NCBI RefSeq assembly: GCF_036178145.1
Contig: NZ_CP108067.1
Location: forward strand, 9,873,001-9,937,000
Direction of reading: 5' to 3'
Length of the DNA: 64,000 nucleotides
Source of the DNA: Streptomyces sp. NBC_00273
GTDB lineage: Bacteria > Actinomycetota > Actinomycetes > Streptomycetales > Streptomycetaceae
Positions within the stretch are counted from its first letter, which is position 1; every line of letters begins with the position of its first letter. The translations under genes and the position numbers were made by a program. Below the pieces are notes generated by a model. The model made no database searches and was not told the DNA's origin. It saw nothing but the letters and a program-made list of their open reading frames with translations. Positions 1 to 6,969 of this stretch are shown piece by piece.

Positions 1-71
1 TACGCTGGTCCGACACGGGTCGTACCACAGTGATCCAGCGGTCCCGGCCAGGGCCTGCTGCCCTTCCATGA
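1..71 (+). pseudogene. 3' tail of a DUF1918 protein (partial, possibly degenerate)
   Basis: Frame 3 from the left edge reads RWSDTGRTTV and then drifts into an unrelated proline-rich tail that stops at 69-71. The first ten residues match the C-terminal RWSDTGRTTLFFPGP stretch of the intact DUF1918 gene at 27673-27903. The usual FFPGPDA ending is lost, so the tail looks degenerate rather than simply cut by the window edge. In the intact locus DUF1918 is followed by the GAF kinase, and here a kinase remnant also follows (320-463). Confidence 0.5.
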
Positions 72-319
72 CCCGGACGTCGTCGAGGACGACGAGGGCG
101 AGATCTGAGATCCGGCGGGGGCTGCCGGCCGGGCCGCGGCCGGCGGTCACCCGTCCTGGGAGAGGCAGCGTTCGAGCGGGGTGCGGTGGTGGGGGTGATG
201 AGCAGGTCTCCGAGCCAGATGGTCAGCGCTCGGGCGCGGACGTGGATGGCGCGGCGGGCGTCCGGGCCGGGGTCGGTGAGGAGCATGGGGAACATGCGAA
301 CTCACCAGTCTCACACCCG

Positions 320-463
320 GTGACCGGCAATGGCGTCGGCCTTCCCGAAGGCGGCCGACGCAGCGGTCTGCGGAATCTCGCGGAACGGGCCGAAAGGCTC
401 GGTGGAAGCATGAAGATCAGCCCACCGCCTACCGGCGGGTCGGGGACCCGTGTTGAGTGGTGA
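320..463 (+). pseudogene. C-terminal fragment of a DevS/OsdK-like sensor kinase
   Basis: This frame encodes a GNGVGLPEGG G-box followed by GLRNLAERAERLGG and ends RVEW-stop. It aligns with the last 50 residues of the intact kinase at 27989-29737 (DDGVGVARGG, GLRNLAERAERLGG, KLEW). Only the end of the HATPase domain is present; the GAF and histidine domains are absent and nothing upstream in the frame resembles a kinase. No start or ribosome site is credible. It is best read as the surviving tail of a second kinase copy. It precedes a CNB gene and a PPOX gene, the same families that flank the intact kinase locus. Confidence 0.8.
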
Positions 464-527
464 CGCTGAGTTTGCCGACGGCGTGACAACCACCGGCAGG
501 TGGGAGGCCGACCCTTGTGGGCGCGGG

Positions 528-992
528 TCAGAGGAAACTGCCGCTGCCGTAGGGCGCGTACAGGTCGAGCAGGCGGATCCGAGCGGCTTGTAGCCGGTGG
601 GCGAGGACCTGCCCGACCCAATGGCCCAGGGCCGAGCCGAACGCGGTATCGGAATCCATCAGGGAGCGGACCTCCACCGCGTCGAACTCGTAGGCACGGA
701 CCGGTGTCATCGCCTCGGCGCCGAGGCGCCACATGTAGGGCTTGAACAGCCACGAGCAGCCGACCAGCTCCCCGGCCCCGAGGGTCTCGATGACAGCCGC
801 GCGTCGACCGGGAACGTGCACGTCCAGGGTCACGGTGCCCGACCGGACGATCCAGAACCGGTCCGCACGACCCCCCTCGTGGAAGAGGCGGGTCCCCTCG
901 TCGAGGTTGACCTCGCGGGCGAACTCCATCAAGCGCGAACGGCAGTCGGCCGGCAGCGCGGCATTGATGCGGATGGGAGAAGGAGTGCTCAT
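528..992 (-). CDS. HTH-less Crp-like cyclic-nucleotide-binding-fold protein
   Basis: A 154-residue protein containing only the CNB beta-roll (about residues 12-125: RLFHEGGRADRFWIVRSG, GAGELVGCSW) and a C-terminal helix ending LLDLYAPYGSG. The DNA-binding winged helix of Crp/FNR is absent. Where Crp has the Arg-Ser of the phosphate-binding cassette, this protein has WRLGA, so cAMP binding is doubtful. The start at 992 follows AGGAGG by six bases. It is one of four copies here (10558, 31257, 35797) and is divergent from a PPOX gene across paired DevR-like boxes. Its role is unknown; a ligand or redox sensor acting by protein contact is inference. Confidence 0.85.
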   Translation of the reverse strand: MSTPSPIRINAALPADCRSRLMEFAREVNLDEGTRLFHEGGRADRFWIVRSGTVTLDVHVPGRRAAVIETLGAGELVGCSWLFKPYMWRLGAEAMTPVRAYEFDAVEVRSLMDSDTAFGSALGHWVGQVLAHRLQAARIRLLDLYAPYGSGSFL

Positions 993-1051
993 GAACGGCC
1001 TCCTGATTCGGGTCCATATCCAGTTTTGGCGAGTGGGTCTGCCCGGGGTAT

Positions 1052-1086
1052 GGGTCCTGTGGGCCCAGGCAGGGACCGAACGGCCT
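1052..1086. promoter_or_regulatory. Paired DevR-like boxes between CNB and PPOX genes
   Basis: Two 15-bp imperfect palindromes, GGGTCCTGTGGGCCC (1052-1066) and GGGACCGAACGGCCT (1072-1086), lie 20 bp apart in the divergent promoter region. They resemble the GGGAC...GTCCC core of DosR/DevR boxes. Binding by the DevR-like regulator of this window is inferred. Confidence 0.65.
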
Positions 1087-1167
1087 ATGCCTGGGCGCGT
1101 CGGGAACGGGGACGCTGGAGAGCACACCGCGACCCCGCCCCGGTCCCATGGACGGAGGGTGCCAACG

Positions 1168-1638
1168 ATGGAGAACCGCCCGGTCGGCAGCGCCGCCGTC
1201 GCTCCTGCCGGCCCTACGCTCCGGAGACGAACGGAAGAGATCGGCACCGAGGAAGCGCTCCGGCTGCTCGGAACCGTCGGACTGGGCCGCATCGTGTTCA
1301 CCCGCCATGCTCTGCCTGCCGTGCGCCCGGTTAACCATCTCCTTGACGACGGCGACATCATCGTCCGCGTTCAGGACGGCTCGACACTGGCGGCCCTGCT
1401 CACGGCCCCGGACAGTCCGGACGTCGTCGTGGCCTACGAGGCCGACGCCATCGACCCTGACACCCGTCTGGGCTGGAGCGTGGTGGCCACCGGCTATGCC
1501 AGCGCCGTCACCGACCCGACCGAGCTGAACCGCTATGCGCAGCGCCTCAAGTCCTGGGCTGACGCACCGTCATCAGATGCCGTTCGGATCAGACCGGGCG
1601 TGGTCACCGGCTTCACGCTCCGGGCAGTCAATTCGTAG
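1168..1638 (+). CDS. Pyridoxamine 5'-phosphate oxidase-family flavin-binding protein
   Basis: A 156-residue split-barrel protein. The motifs LGRIVFTRHALPAVRPVNH (strand 1-2 of the barrel), VVAYEADAIDP and LGWSVVATGYA are typical of the actinobacterial PPOX/F420-FMN family. A short N-terminal helix precedes the barrel, in which EEALRLLGTVGLGR marks the first conserved turn. The ATG at 1168 sits ten bases after GGAGG. Such proteins bind FMN, F420 or heme-like ligands; which one cannot be told. Its closest relative here is the gene at 31923, also divergent from a CNB gene. It converges on the CBS gene at 1648 with nine bases between. Confidence 0.88.
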   Translation: MENRPVGSAAVAPAGPTLRRRTEEIGTEEALRLLGTVGLGRIVFTRHALPAVRPVNHLLDDGDIIVRVQDGSTLAALLTAPDSPDVVVAYEADAIDPDTRLGWSVVATGYASAVTDPTELNRYAQRLKSWADAPSSDAVRIRPGVVTGFTLRAVNS

Positions 1639-1644
1639 CTGCCC

Positions 1645-1680
1645 CGATCAGGATCCGCGAGAAGCGGGCGGGCTCTTTCC
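1645..1680. repeat. 36-bp dispersed repeat, copy 1
   Basis: This 36-bp stretch recurs at 48407-48442 with one mismatch. Here it encodes the last residues and stop of the CBS gene (minus strand); the second copy lies just downstream of a different CBS gene. It contains a small CCGC-GAGAA-GCGG hairpin. Confidence 0.8.
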
Positions 1681-2139
1681 TTGCTTTCGTGCGCGCGGGC
1701 CGATCTCGTCCCGGGGGCCGGGGGGCTCCTCGAGGACGCTCCAGGCGACCGGGCCGAGCAGGTCCGCCACCCTGCGGAAGACGTCCATGAGCAGGTCGTC
1801 CACGGTCAGCATGCCCACGACTCGCCGCCCGTCCAGGACAGGCAGGCGCCGGACGCCGCTGTTGCGGAACGTCTGGTACGCCGCGTGGATGTCCTGGGCG
1901 GCATCGACGGTGACAGCCGGAGCGGTCATGACCGCTCCCACAGGATCATCGCGGTCGAACTCTCCGGCCACGGCGCGCACTGCGATGTCACGGTCGGTGA
2001 CAATGCCGCGCAATACTGTTCCCTCCGTCACGACCAAGCAGCCGACGCCGTGGAGGTCCATGCATCGGGCCGCCTCCCCGATCGTCGTGGTGGCGTTGAC
2101 GGACACGGCGGGGGCGGACATGTACGCGGACACGTTCAT
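1648..2139 (-). CDS. Two-CBS-domain protein
   Basis: A 163-residue protein with a Bateman pair: CBS1 about residues 5-58 (MSAPAVSVNATTTIGEAA, VTDRDIA) and CBS2 about 70-125 (MTAPAVTVDAAQDIHAA, RRLPVLDGRRVVGMLTVDDLL). It has no BON or enzyme domain. CBS pairs usually bind adenine nucleotides or NAD and regulate a partner. The start at 2139 follows GAAGGAG. The C-terminal 35 residues are low in structure and the very end is built from the 36-bp repeat. It is divergent from the small gene at 2308 across two DevR-like boxes, and resembles Hrp1 (Rv2626c) of the DosR regulon in architecture. Confidence 0.88.
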   Translation of the reverse strand: MNVSAYMSAPAVSVNATTTIGEAARCMDLHGVGCLVVTEGTVLRGIVTDRDIAVRAVAGEFDRDDPVGAVMTAPAVTVDAAQDIHAAYQTFRNSGVRRLPVLDGRRVVGMLTVDDLLMDVFRRVADLLGPVAWSVLEEPPGPRDEIGPRARKQGKSPPASRGS

Positions 2140-2202
2140 CGTCCGGCTCCTTCCCACTGGATCCATGTGGTTGACCGTAGGACGGGGTGCCGGAGTCGGC
2201 GA

Positions 2203-2239
2203 GGGCCGAGCGGACCCCCGTTGTGGGACCGCATGGCCC
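2203..2239. promoter_or_regulatory. Paired DevR-like boxes between CBS gene and 2308 gene
   Basis: GGGCCGAGCGGACCC (2203-2217) and GGGACCGCATGGCCC (2225-2239), 22 bp apart, sit in the 168-bp divergent intergenic region. They could serve both genes. Confidence 0.7.
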
Positions 2240-2307
2240 TGTGCTGCTCCGCCCCGGCGGCAGACCATGACATGAGGACAGACCGACCTGTTCCGAGGTG
2301 ATCTGAC

Positions 2308-2640
2308 ATGGCCTCCACAACATGGACCACCCCAGGGGTGTTCACCGGCTCCGGCGGGGTGCTCACCGCCGAAGCGGGATCCCTCACCGGGGAACTGACG
2401 GTCCGCACCACCTGGGACGCAGGGCAGGCACATGTTGCCGTCCAGTACGCGGGCGCGTCGAAGTGGTGCACGCTGGTCGGCAGTCCTGTGCCCTGCCCGT
2501 CCTCCGAGGAGGCTCACTCGGTACAACAGTGCGCGGTGGAGGCCGTGCGCACCAGGGGACCTGTCCCCTTCGCGCCGTGGCCGCTCACCCCCGCGGTTCA
2601 CCGTGGAAAGGACGAGGTGCCGGCTCACGCCGCCGGATGA
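2308..2640 (+). CDS. Small protein of unnamed family (paralogue of 42337)
   Basis: A 110-residue protein. Its first 80 residues share WTTPGVFTGSGGV, AEAGSLTGELTVRT, GQAHVAVQYAGASKWCTL and GSP with the 93-residue protein at 42337-42618, so the two define a family I cannot name. It is beta-rich with a conserved Trp-Cys pair, no signal peptide and no membrane segment. The last 30 residues are unlike the paralogue and proline-rich. The ATG follows GAGGTGATCTGAC. Both copies stand behind paired DevR-like boxes, which suggests a stress-regulon role; the function is unknown. Confidence 0.8.
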   Translation: MASTTWTTPGVFTGSGGVLTAEAGSLTGELTVRTTWDAGQAHVAVQYAGASKWCTLVGSPVPCPSSEEAHSVQQCAVEAVRTRGPVPFAPWPLTPAVHRGKDEVPAHAAG

Positions 2641-2813
2641 GCGCACGTCGATGAGCCGGCTTGACCGCGCATGCCTGGCCAGGGCCGGCCATGGACCGTG
2701 GGGAGATTCCACGGCAGGCTCCTGTCGGTCCTGGATGCATGATCTTGAGCGTCGCGCAGGCGCGGCCTGCATTTGCCTGGGGTCGGACTGCCTGCGGGGA
2801 CCTGAACGCGAAC

Positions 2814-2851
2814 GACGGCCCTTGCCGCCGGGCACGGTAGGCAGGGCCGTC
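2814..2851 (-). terminator. Inverted repeat, possible terminator
   Basis: GACGGCCC (2814-2821) and GGGCCGTC (2844-2851) form 8-bp arms with a GC-rich interior. It lies 90 bases beyond the stop of the minus-strand gene at 2942 and 170 bases beyond the plus-strand gene ending at 2640. No other gene is seen in 2641-2941. Confidence 0.45.
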
Positions 2852-2941
2852 ACACGGATCCGGCCCCAGATGGCGGGGCCGGGACACGCGTCGGTACCTC
2901 CGACGCGAACCCGCGGCCGCCGGTCACATCCGCTGGGCCGT

Positions 2942-3217
2942 TCAGGTGTGCAGGCGGCTGTTGATGCCGTCGTGGCCGTCGGCGCCCTCTTCGTCGAACC
3001 AGTAGTCACCGGCGGCCAGGTAGCGGAAGGAGTGCTCACTGCCTTCGGGCAGGGCAACGGTCACGGCCCGGGTGCCGTCACGGCGCGGCGCCAGCGTATG
3101 GGCGCCGGGCTGCCAGTCGTTGAAGTCGCCGACCACGCTGACCGGGCCGGGCGGGGAATCGGCGGGCAGGACGAAAGTGACCTCGGTGCGGTTCTTGCGC
3201 GGCTTTCGCTCCAGCAT
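2942..3217 (-). CDS. CBM48/isoamylase N-terminal-like glycogen-binding domain protein
   Basis: A 91-residue protein consisting of one early-set (CBM48/AMPK glycogen-binding) domain: VTFVLPADSPPGPVSVVGDFNDWQ, then HTLAPRRDGTRAVTVALPEG, FRYLAAGDYWFDEEGADGH. The VxGDFNDW signature is the hallmark of the family. These stand-alone domains are common in actinobacteria; they may bind alpha-glucans or act as adaptors, but the role is not established. The start at 3217 follows GAGGAGTTCCTTCC. It stands alone, with no operon partner. Confidence 0.85.
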   Translation of the reverse strand: MLERKPRKNRTEVTFVLPADSPPGPVSVVGDFNDWQPGAHTLAPRRDGTRAVTVALPEGSEHSFRYLAAGDYWFDEEGADGHDGINSRLHT

Positions 3218-3474
3218 GGAAGGAACTCCTCACAGCGGGGATAAGGGGCCGCATTCATCCTCGGGGCCCGCCCAGCCCTGCGCCTCTCGACGCGTGCCGC
3301 TCCTTTGCGGGCATCACCCGTCCGCCACGATCTGCCATTGAAATGATGCGATCGGTGACAGTGCGTGTGAGCGTGGACGGGAGGAAATCCCAAGCATTGA
3401 GGAGCCGCAGGGTCATGGGCGGAATGCACGACAAGCGCCGGAAACCCGGCCTGGGGCGCGAGTAGACGGAAGCC

Positions 3475-3618
3475 ATGCGCCGCCCCGGCCGGGACCCGGT
3501 CCATCCTGGGACCGCCCAGTCCTCCCGGAGGAAGCGCGGTGAGGACCCGGAACGCGAGCACCGCCGCGAGGAAGAGCAGCTCCGAGACAAGCGCGACCTG
3601 CCGGAGGAACACTTCTGA
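3475..3618 (+). CDS. Small highly charged protein, 47 residues
   Basis: This short frame encodes MRRPGRDP... followed by a strongly charged segment (RRKRGEDPEREHRREEEQLRDKRDLPEEHF in sense; residues 18-47). The composition suggests a single charged helix. A strong hairpin terminator begins 27 bases after the stop, which supports a real transcript ending here. The ribosome site is weak (ACGGAAGCC). I know no family for it. The rest of 3218-3796 holds no other gene that I can support. Confidence 0.4.
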   Translation: MRRPGRDPVHPGTAQSSRRKRGEDPEREHRREEEQLRDKRDLPEEHF

Positions 3619-3644
3619 GCCACGCTGGACCCCACGCACGCAGG

Positions 3645-3675
3645 GCTCGGCCGGGAGGTAGCCACCCGGCCGAGC
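3645..3675. terminator. Strong hairpin terminator
   Basis: GCTCGGCCGGG (3645-3655) pairs perfectly with CCCGGCCGAGC (3665-3675) across a 9-base loop. No U-tract, as usual in Streptomyces. It can end the small gene at 3475 and the minus-strand rheA transcript. Confidence 0.75.
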
Positions 3676-3796
3676 TCTGTCATGTCCGGCGCCGGAATGC
3701 GACACCGAAACGAAATGGCCGAGAAGACGGCAGCCCGGGGCTCAGCGCTCGCCGGCTGCCGCGCACGTCGGCTGGTGAGGTGGCTCGGGGTGCGGG

Positions 3797-4468
3797 TCAC
3801 GTGCTGCGCTGGTCGTGGGTGTCCTGGCGGAGCTGGTCGGTGTGGCGGGTGAGGGCGTCGAGGCGTTCGGCGAGGGCGGCGTCCTCGGGTCTCAGATGGG
3901 GCCGGGTGTCGGTCAGGGGGCGAACGAGGCGGGCGGCGTCGCCGTCGGCGAGGGCCAGGTTCAGGTCTCCGATGGCAGTCTCGGCGCCGCCCGGAAGGCT
4001 GGTGAGTGCGGTGATCTGGCCGGCGAGGCGGCGAAGGTCGGCCGCGTTGTCGCGGGCCCAGGCGTTCACGCTGCGCTCTGCCGCGCGGGTGTCGCGGGTG
4101 GCCTGGACGCGTTCCTCGCCGGTGCTGCCGTCCCTGCCGGGCCGCAGGCGCAGGTAGCGCCGTTCGGCGGCCTGTCGGCCGGCGACGCCGAGGGGGCAGG
4201 CGAGGTCGGCCCAGCTGGCCCCCCGGCCGCGGGCGGTTTCGATCAGGCCGCTCTCCCAGCCGGAGAGCTGCTCGCGAATCTCGCGCAGCATCAGCAGCGC
4301 GGCCAGGGCCGGGTGTGGGCCCGAGTCCGGCTCGGACGCTGCCGTCGTAGTCCTCGGTGATCCCGCGTTTGATCCCTGCGCGTCCTTGAGGGCCCGGTCG
4401 ATGGCCTCCAGCGCCGCGGCCGCGGCGAGGAAGGGAACCGGTGCCGGCGGCTCGACGGCCTCGTTCAT
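3797..4468 (-). CDS. rheA: RheA-like HSP18 transcriptional repressor
   Basis: A 223-residue cytoplasmic protein, very close to the length of Streptomyces RheA, lying divergent from hsp18. Residues 50-120 (HPALAALLMLREIREQLSGWESGLIETARGRGASWADLACPLGVAGRQAAERRYLRLRPG) contain the helix-turn-helix-like ARGRGASWADLACPLGVAGRQAAERRYLRL. The rest is helical and Ala/Leu/Arg rich. RheA is the known thermosensing repressor of hsp18 and of its own gene, binding TGTCATC-N5-GATGACA. That exact operator lies in front of hsp18 and a one-mismatch version lies 17 bases upstream of this start, so the assignment rests on context as well as sequence. Confidence 0.87.
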   Translation of the reverse strand: MNEAVEPPAPVPFLAAAAALEAIDRALKDAQGSNAGSPRTTTAASEPDSGPHPALAALLMLREIREQLSGWESGLIETARGRGASWADLACPLGVAGRQAAERRYLRLRPGRDGSTGEERVQATRDTRAAERSVNAWARDNAADLRRLAGQITALTSLPGGAETAIGDLNLALADGDAARLVRPLTDTRPHLRPEDAALAERLDALTRHTDQLRQDTHDQRST

Positions 4469-4484
4469 GGCACTCTGCGTCGCA

Positions 4485-4503
4485 TGTCATCCTCCAGATG
4501 ACT
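4485..4503. promoter_or_regulatory. RheA operator, rheA-proximal (one mismatch)
   Basis: TGTCATC-CTCCA-GATGACT matches the RheA operator TGTCATC-N5-GATGACA at 13 of 14 arm positions. It lies just upstream of the rheA start and fits autorepression. Confidence 0.8.
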
Positions 4504-4510
4504 CCTTGCA

Positions 4511-4529
4511 TGTCATCGTTCCGATGACA
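4511..4529. promoter_or_regulatory. RheA operator, hsp18-proximal (perfect)
   Basis: TGTCATCGTTCCGATGACA is a perfect match to the established RheA operator. It is 26 bp from the other copy and about 68 bp upstream of the hsp18 start. Confidence 0.92.
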
Positions 4530-4596
4530 TGCTACAACGAGACCACGTTGAAGCGCATGGGCAGTTCCTGCCTGAACCAACTGGAGGTGTTTCGCG

Positions 4597-5031
4597 ATGC
4601 TGATGCGCACCGACCCGTTCCGCGAGATGGACCGGATCTTCCAGCAGCTGTCCGGTACGACCGGGACCTGGTCCAAGCCGACCGTGATGCCGATGGACGC
4701 CTACCGCGAGGGCGACGCGTACGTGATCGCCTTCGACCTCCCCGGCGTGAGCACCGAGGCGATCGACATCGACGTCGAGCGGAACATGCTGACCGTGAAG
4801 GCCGAGCGCAGGCCCGCGGCGAGCGGTGACAGCGTGCAGATGGAGCTTTCAGAGCGGCCCCTGGGTGTCTTCTCCCGCCAGGTCATGCTGGCCGACACCC
4901 TCGACACCGAGCACATCGAAGCCGACTACGACGCGGGTGTCCTGACCCTGCGCATCCCGATCGCCGAGCGCGCCAAGCCGCGGAAGATCGCCATCGGCGG
5001 CGAGTCCGGCCGCAAGCAGATCTCCGGCTGA
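4597..5031 (+). CDS. hsp18: Hsp18, alpha-crystallin-type small heat-shock protein
   Basis: A 144-residue small heat-shock protein: short N-terminal arm [18 protein letters not shown], alpha-crystallin domain about residues 32-130 ([32 protein letters not shown] L9 and A-x-x-x-I/V motifs) and a short tail with IAIGG. The start is fixed by GGAGGTGTTTCGCG in front of the ATG. Hsp18 is an ATP-independent holdase whose synthesis is controlled by RheA; the operator upstream is perfect. A hairpin terminator follows after 11 bases, so it is likely monocistronic. It is distinct from the second Hsp20 at 20984. Confidence 0.95.
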   Translation: MLMRTDPFREMDRIFQQLSGTTGTWSKPTVMPMDAYREGDAYVIAFDLPGVSTEAIDIDVERNMLTVKAERRPAASGDSVQMELSERPLGVFSRQVMLADTLDTEHIEADYDAGVLTLRIPIAERAKPRKIAIGGESGRKQISG

Positions 5032-5042
5032 ACCGCCGTACC

Positions 5043-5083
5043 GCGGAGGACGGGAACCCCTCCCTCCGGTACCCGTCCTCCGC
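5043..5083 (+). terminator. hsp18 terminator
   Basis: GCGGAGGACGGG and CCCGTCCTCCGC form 12-bp perfect arms with three more pairs inside after one mismatch. It starts 11 bases after the hsp18 stop. Confidence 0.85.
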
Positions 5084-5111
5084 ACACACACGCTCCCTTG
5101 GAGGTGACGTG

Positions 5112-5504
5112 ATGCCGATGCGCCAGGAGGCGTTCCTCGACCACGTCCAGGAAGGCGGCGAGTACCAGACCCGGGAAGAGGCGGAACGCACGGCCCGCGT
5201 CGTCATGGCCCTGCTCGGTGCCCACTTGGTGGGCAACGTGCGGGCCGAACTCGCCGCACGCCTCCCCGAGACGTACGCTCTGATCCTGCTCAACCCCCTG
5301 CAGGCCGCGGAACCACTTTCCCCCGAACGCTTCGTCCGCGCGACTGCGGCCTGGATCGAAGGCGCCACCGAGAAGACGGCCCTGTGGGACATCGGCGCGG
5401 TCCTCTCCACCGTGGCTGCAGCGGCGGGAGACGCCCTCCTGCACGAGGTTCTGCTGCAGCTCCCGCCCGGCTACGACCTCCTCTTCGGCCACCGGCCCAC
5501 CTGA
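5112..5504 (+). CDS. DUF2267 protein (first of two)
   Basis: A 130-residue all-helical DUF2267 protein: FLDHVQEGGEYQTREEAERTARVVMALLGAHL, then RAELAARLPETYALIL and a C-terminal QLPPGYDLLFG. The ATG at 5112 sits six bases after GGAGGT; a GTG three bases earlier is in frame but too close to it. DUF2267 has no established biochemical role; the conserved LPxxY/F turn and the internal repeat of the QLPPGYDLLF motif suggest a protein-interaction fold. It is followed after 54 bases by a paralogue, probably in one transcript. Confidence 0.85.
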   Translation: MPMRQEAFLDHVQEGGEYQTREEAERTARVVMALLGAHLVGNVRAELAARLPETYALILLNPLQAAEPLSPERFVRATAAWIEGATEKTALWDIGAVLSTVAAAAGDALLHEVLLQLPPGYDLLFGHRPT

Positions 5505-5558
5505 TCCCCGACACCGCCCGCCCGAATGGCGGGCCCTTCACGAGAAAGCCGCTGCACC

Positions 5559-6002
5559 ATGTACGACCAGCCTCGACCGAACCCGTCCGCCGTGGCCATG
5601 ACGTTCGACCAGATGCTGGAACGCGTGCGCTACGAAGGCGCCTACCCCACCCGGGAACGCGCCGAGGAAGCCGTCCGTACCGTCCTGGTCGCCCTCGGTC
5701 GGCAGGTCACCGGCAATGAACGCGTCGACCTTGCCCAGGCCCTGCCCGCCGAGGCCGCCCTCGCCCTGACCGCTCAGATTCCCGACACCGAGCACCTCAC
5801 CGGCTGGGGTTTCGTCAAAGACATGGCCGCACGATCCGGTGCCACCCCCGCCATCGCCCGCTGGGACACGGGAGCCGTACTCGCCGTCGTCGCCCGCCTC
5901 GCCGGGCCCGACCTCCTCACCCGCATCCTCCAGCAGCTTCCCGGCGGCTACGCCCTCCTCTTCGGCCAGGCAGAACTGTGCCAGCCCCAGCACGCCGCCT
6001 GA
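5559..6002 (+). CDS. DUF2267 protein (second of two)
   Basis: A 147-residue paralogue of the preceding gene with the same order of motifs: FDQMLERVRYEGAYPTRERAEEAVRTVLVALG, VDLAQALPAEAALALTAQ, ILQQLPGGYALLFG. I chose the ATG at 5559 (MYDQPR) because it aligns with the start of the paralogue; an in-frame ATG at 5526 would add eleven residues, and neither has a strong ribosome site. Tandem DUF2267 pairs probably arose by local duplication. Confidence 0.84.
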   Translation: MYDQPRPNPSAVAMTFDQMLERVRYEGAYPTRERAEEAVRTVLVALGRQVTGNERVDLAQALPAEAALALTAQIPDTEHLTGWGFVKDMAARSGATPAIARWDTGAVLAVVARLAGPDLLTRILQQLPGGYALLFGQAELCQPQHAA

Positions 6003-6131
6003 CCCGGCCTCCGAGCTCCCCGGGACCGGCTTGCGGACGGTTTCGGGGCAGCGGGACTATCGACGCGGCCGCGCCGGGCCGTATGCGTCAGGCGTGCACC
6101 GAACCAGCCGATCAGGGCGAGGTGAGACGAC

Positions 6132-6602
6132 ATGGACTTCCGCATGCCGATCAGGCGCTACGGGCCGATCGTGCACCTCACCCCCGCCGGTGAGCTCGAC
6201 CTCGACACCCGGTCTGCTCTCGACGAGACGCAGGCCGCCCTCGACGACGGTGTCGTGATGGTGGCCTGCGACATGCGGAGCCTGAGGTTCATCGACGTCA
6301 CCGGCTTGCGCGGCCTCCTCGAATTCGTCCGCCGTCTCGACGGACGCGGCATCGCGTTCTTCGCCGACAACTGGCAGCCACAGCCCCGCCGCCTCCTGGA
6401 CCTGCTCGACAGCCTGTACCCGCCCGCCGACATCAACGGAAACCCGCGCTGTGCACCCACCAGCATCCTGCGCCGTGGCCTGCAGGCATGCGCCTCAGCC
6501 CGTCGCACCGCGGGGGCGCGGGTACGGGTCGGTGAAAGCACGGCAGGCCGGAACCCTGCCGCATCACGGCCTCAGACCGGAAGTTCAGCAGCCCGTGATT
6601 GA
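6132..6602 (+). CDS. STAS-domain anti-sigma factor antagonist-like protein
   Basis: A 156-residue protein. Residues 8-100 form a STAS domain: YGPIVHLTPAGELDLDTRSALDETQAALD, VACDMRSLRFIDVTGLRGLLEFVRRLDGRG. The segment RSLRFIDVTGLRGL corresponds to the SpoIIAA phosphorylation loop (usually DLSxVxFIDSSGL), but Thr replaces the phosphorylatable Ser. The last 45 residues are Arg/Ser/Ala rich and may be unstructured; a 7-bp hairpin (CGGCAGG/CCTGCCG, 6541-6561) lies within them. RBS AGGTGAGACGAC fits the ATG at 6132. The partner anti-sigma factor is not in this window. Confidence 0.85.
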   Translation: MDFRMPIRRYGPIVHLTPAGELDLDTRSALDETQAALDDGVVMVACDMRSLRFIDVTGLRGLLEFVRRLDGRGIAFFADNWQPQPRRLLDLLDSLYPPADINGNPRCAPTSILRRGLQACASARRTAGARVRVGESTAGRNPAASRPQTGSSAARD

Positions 6603-6969
6603 GAGCGCACCCGGCCCGGCGTTCGGGTTACAGCCGCAGCCGTGCTCTGCCGGGTGTCGCACACCAGGCCCCGTACATCCAGCACCGACGTGCTGCGCTC
6701 TTTGCCCGTCGTGTGGTGCTCAACGGGGTGTGCCATGCCCGGTTCGCCTCCCGGATGGGTTCGGCTCCGCCCGTAGAGCGGCCTGCGCTCCTGGTGAGGG
6801 AGCCGCGACGGCTGCTGCGACGCCGGGGGCCGATGGGCTCCGCTGCGGTTGGCTCTGCACCGGCAGGGGGAGATTCGGCGACTGCGGTGGTGGCCTCGCT
6901 GGTCTCGGTCCGCGACGAGGGGGGCGTGTTGTCAACCGGTGGGCGCCGCTTCGGGCGGACACTTCTCGC
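6603..6969. other. Intergenic region, nothing recognised
   Basis: This 367-bp stretch is GC-rich with open frames on both strands, but none has a convincing start, ribosome site or family resemblance. No DevR-like box or clear terminator was seen. Confidence 0.5.

Noticed and set aside
1..294. Minus-strand frame from 294 running off the left edge
   Set aside because: It has an ATG but no ribosome site and an Arg/Pro-rich translation typical of antisense GC-rich DNA; it resembles no family. It cannot be confirmed without sequence to the left.
2551..2570. GGGGACCTGTCCCC palindrome near 2555
   Set aside because: It resembles a DevR-like half pair but lies inside the end of the 2308 gene with no promoter context, so it was not called a site.
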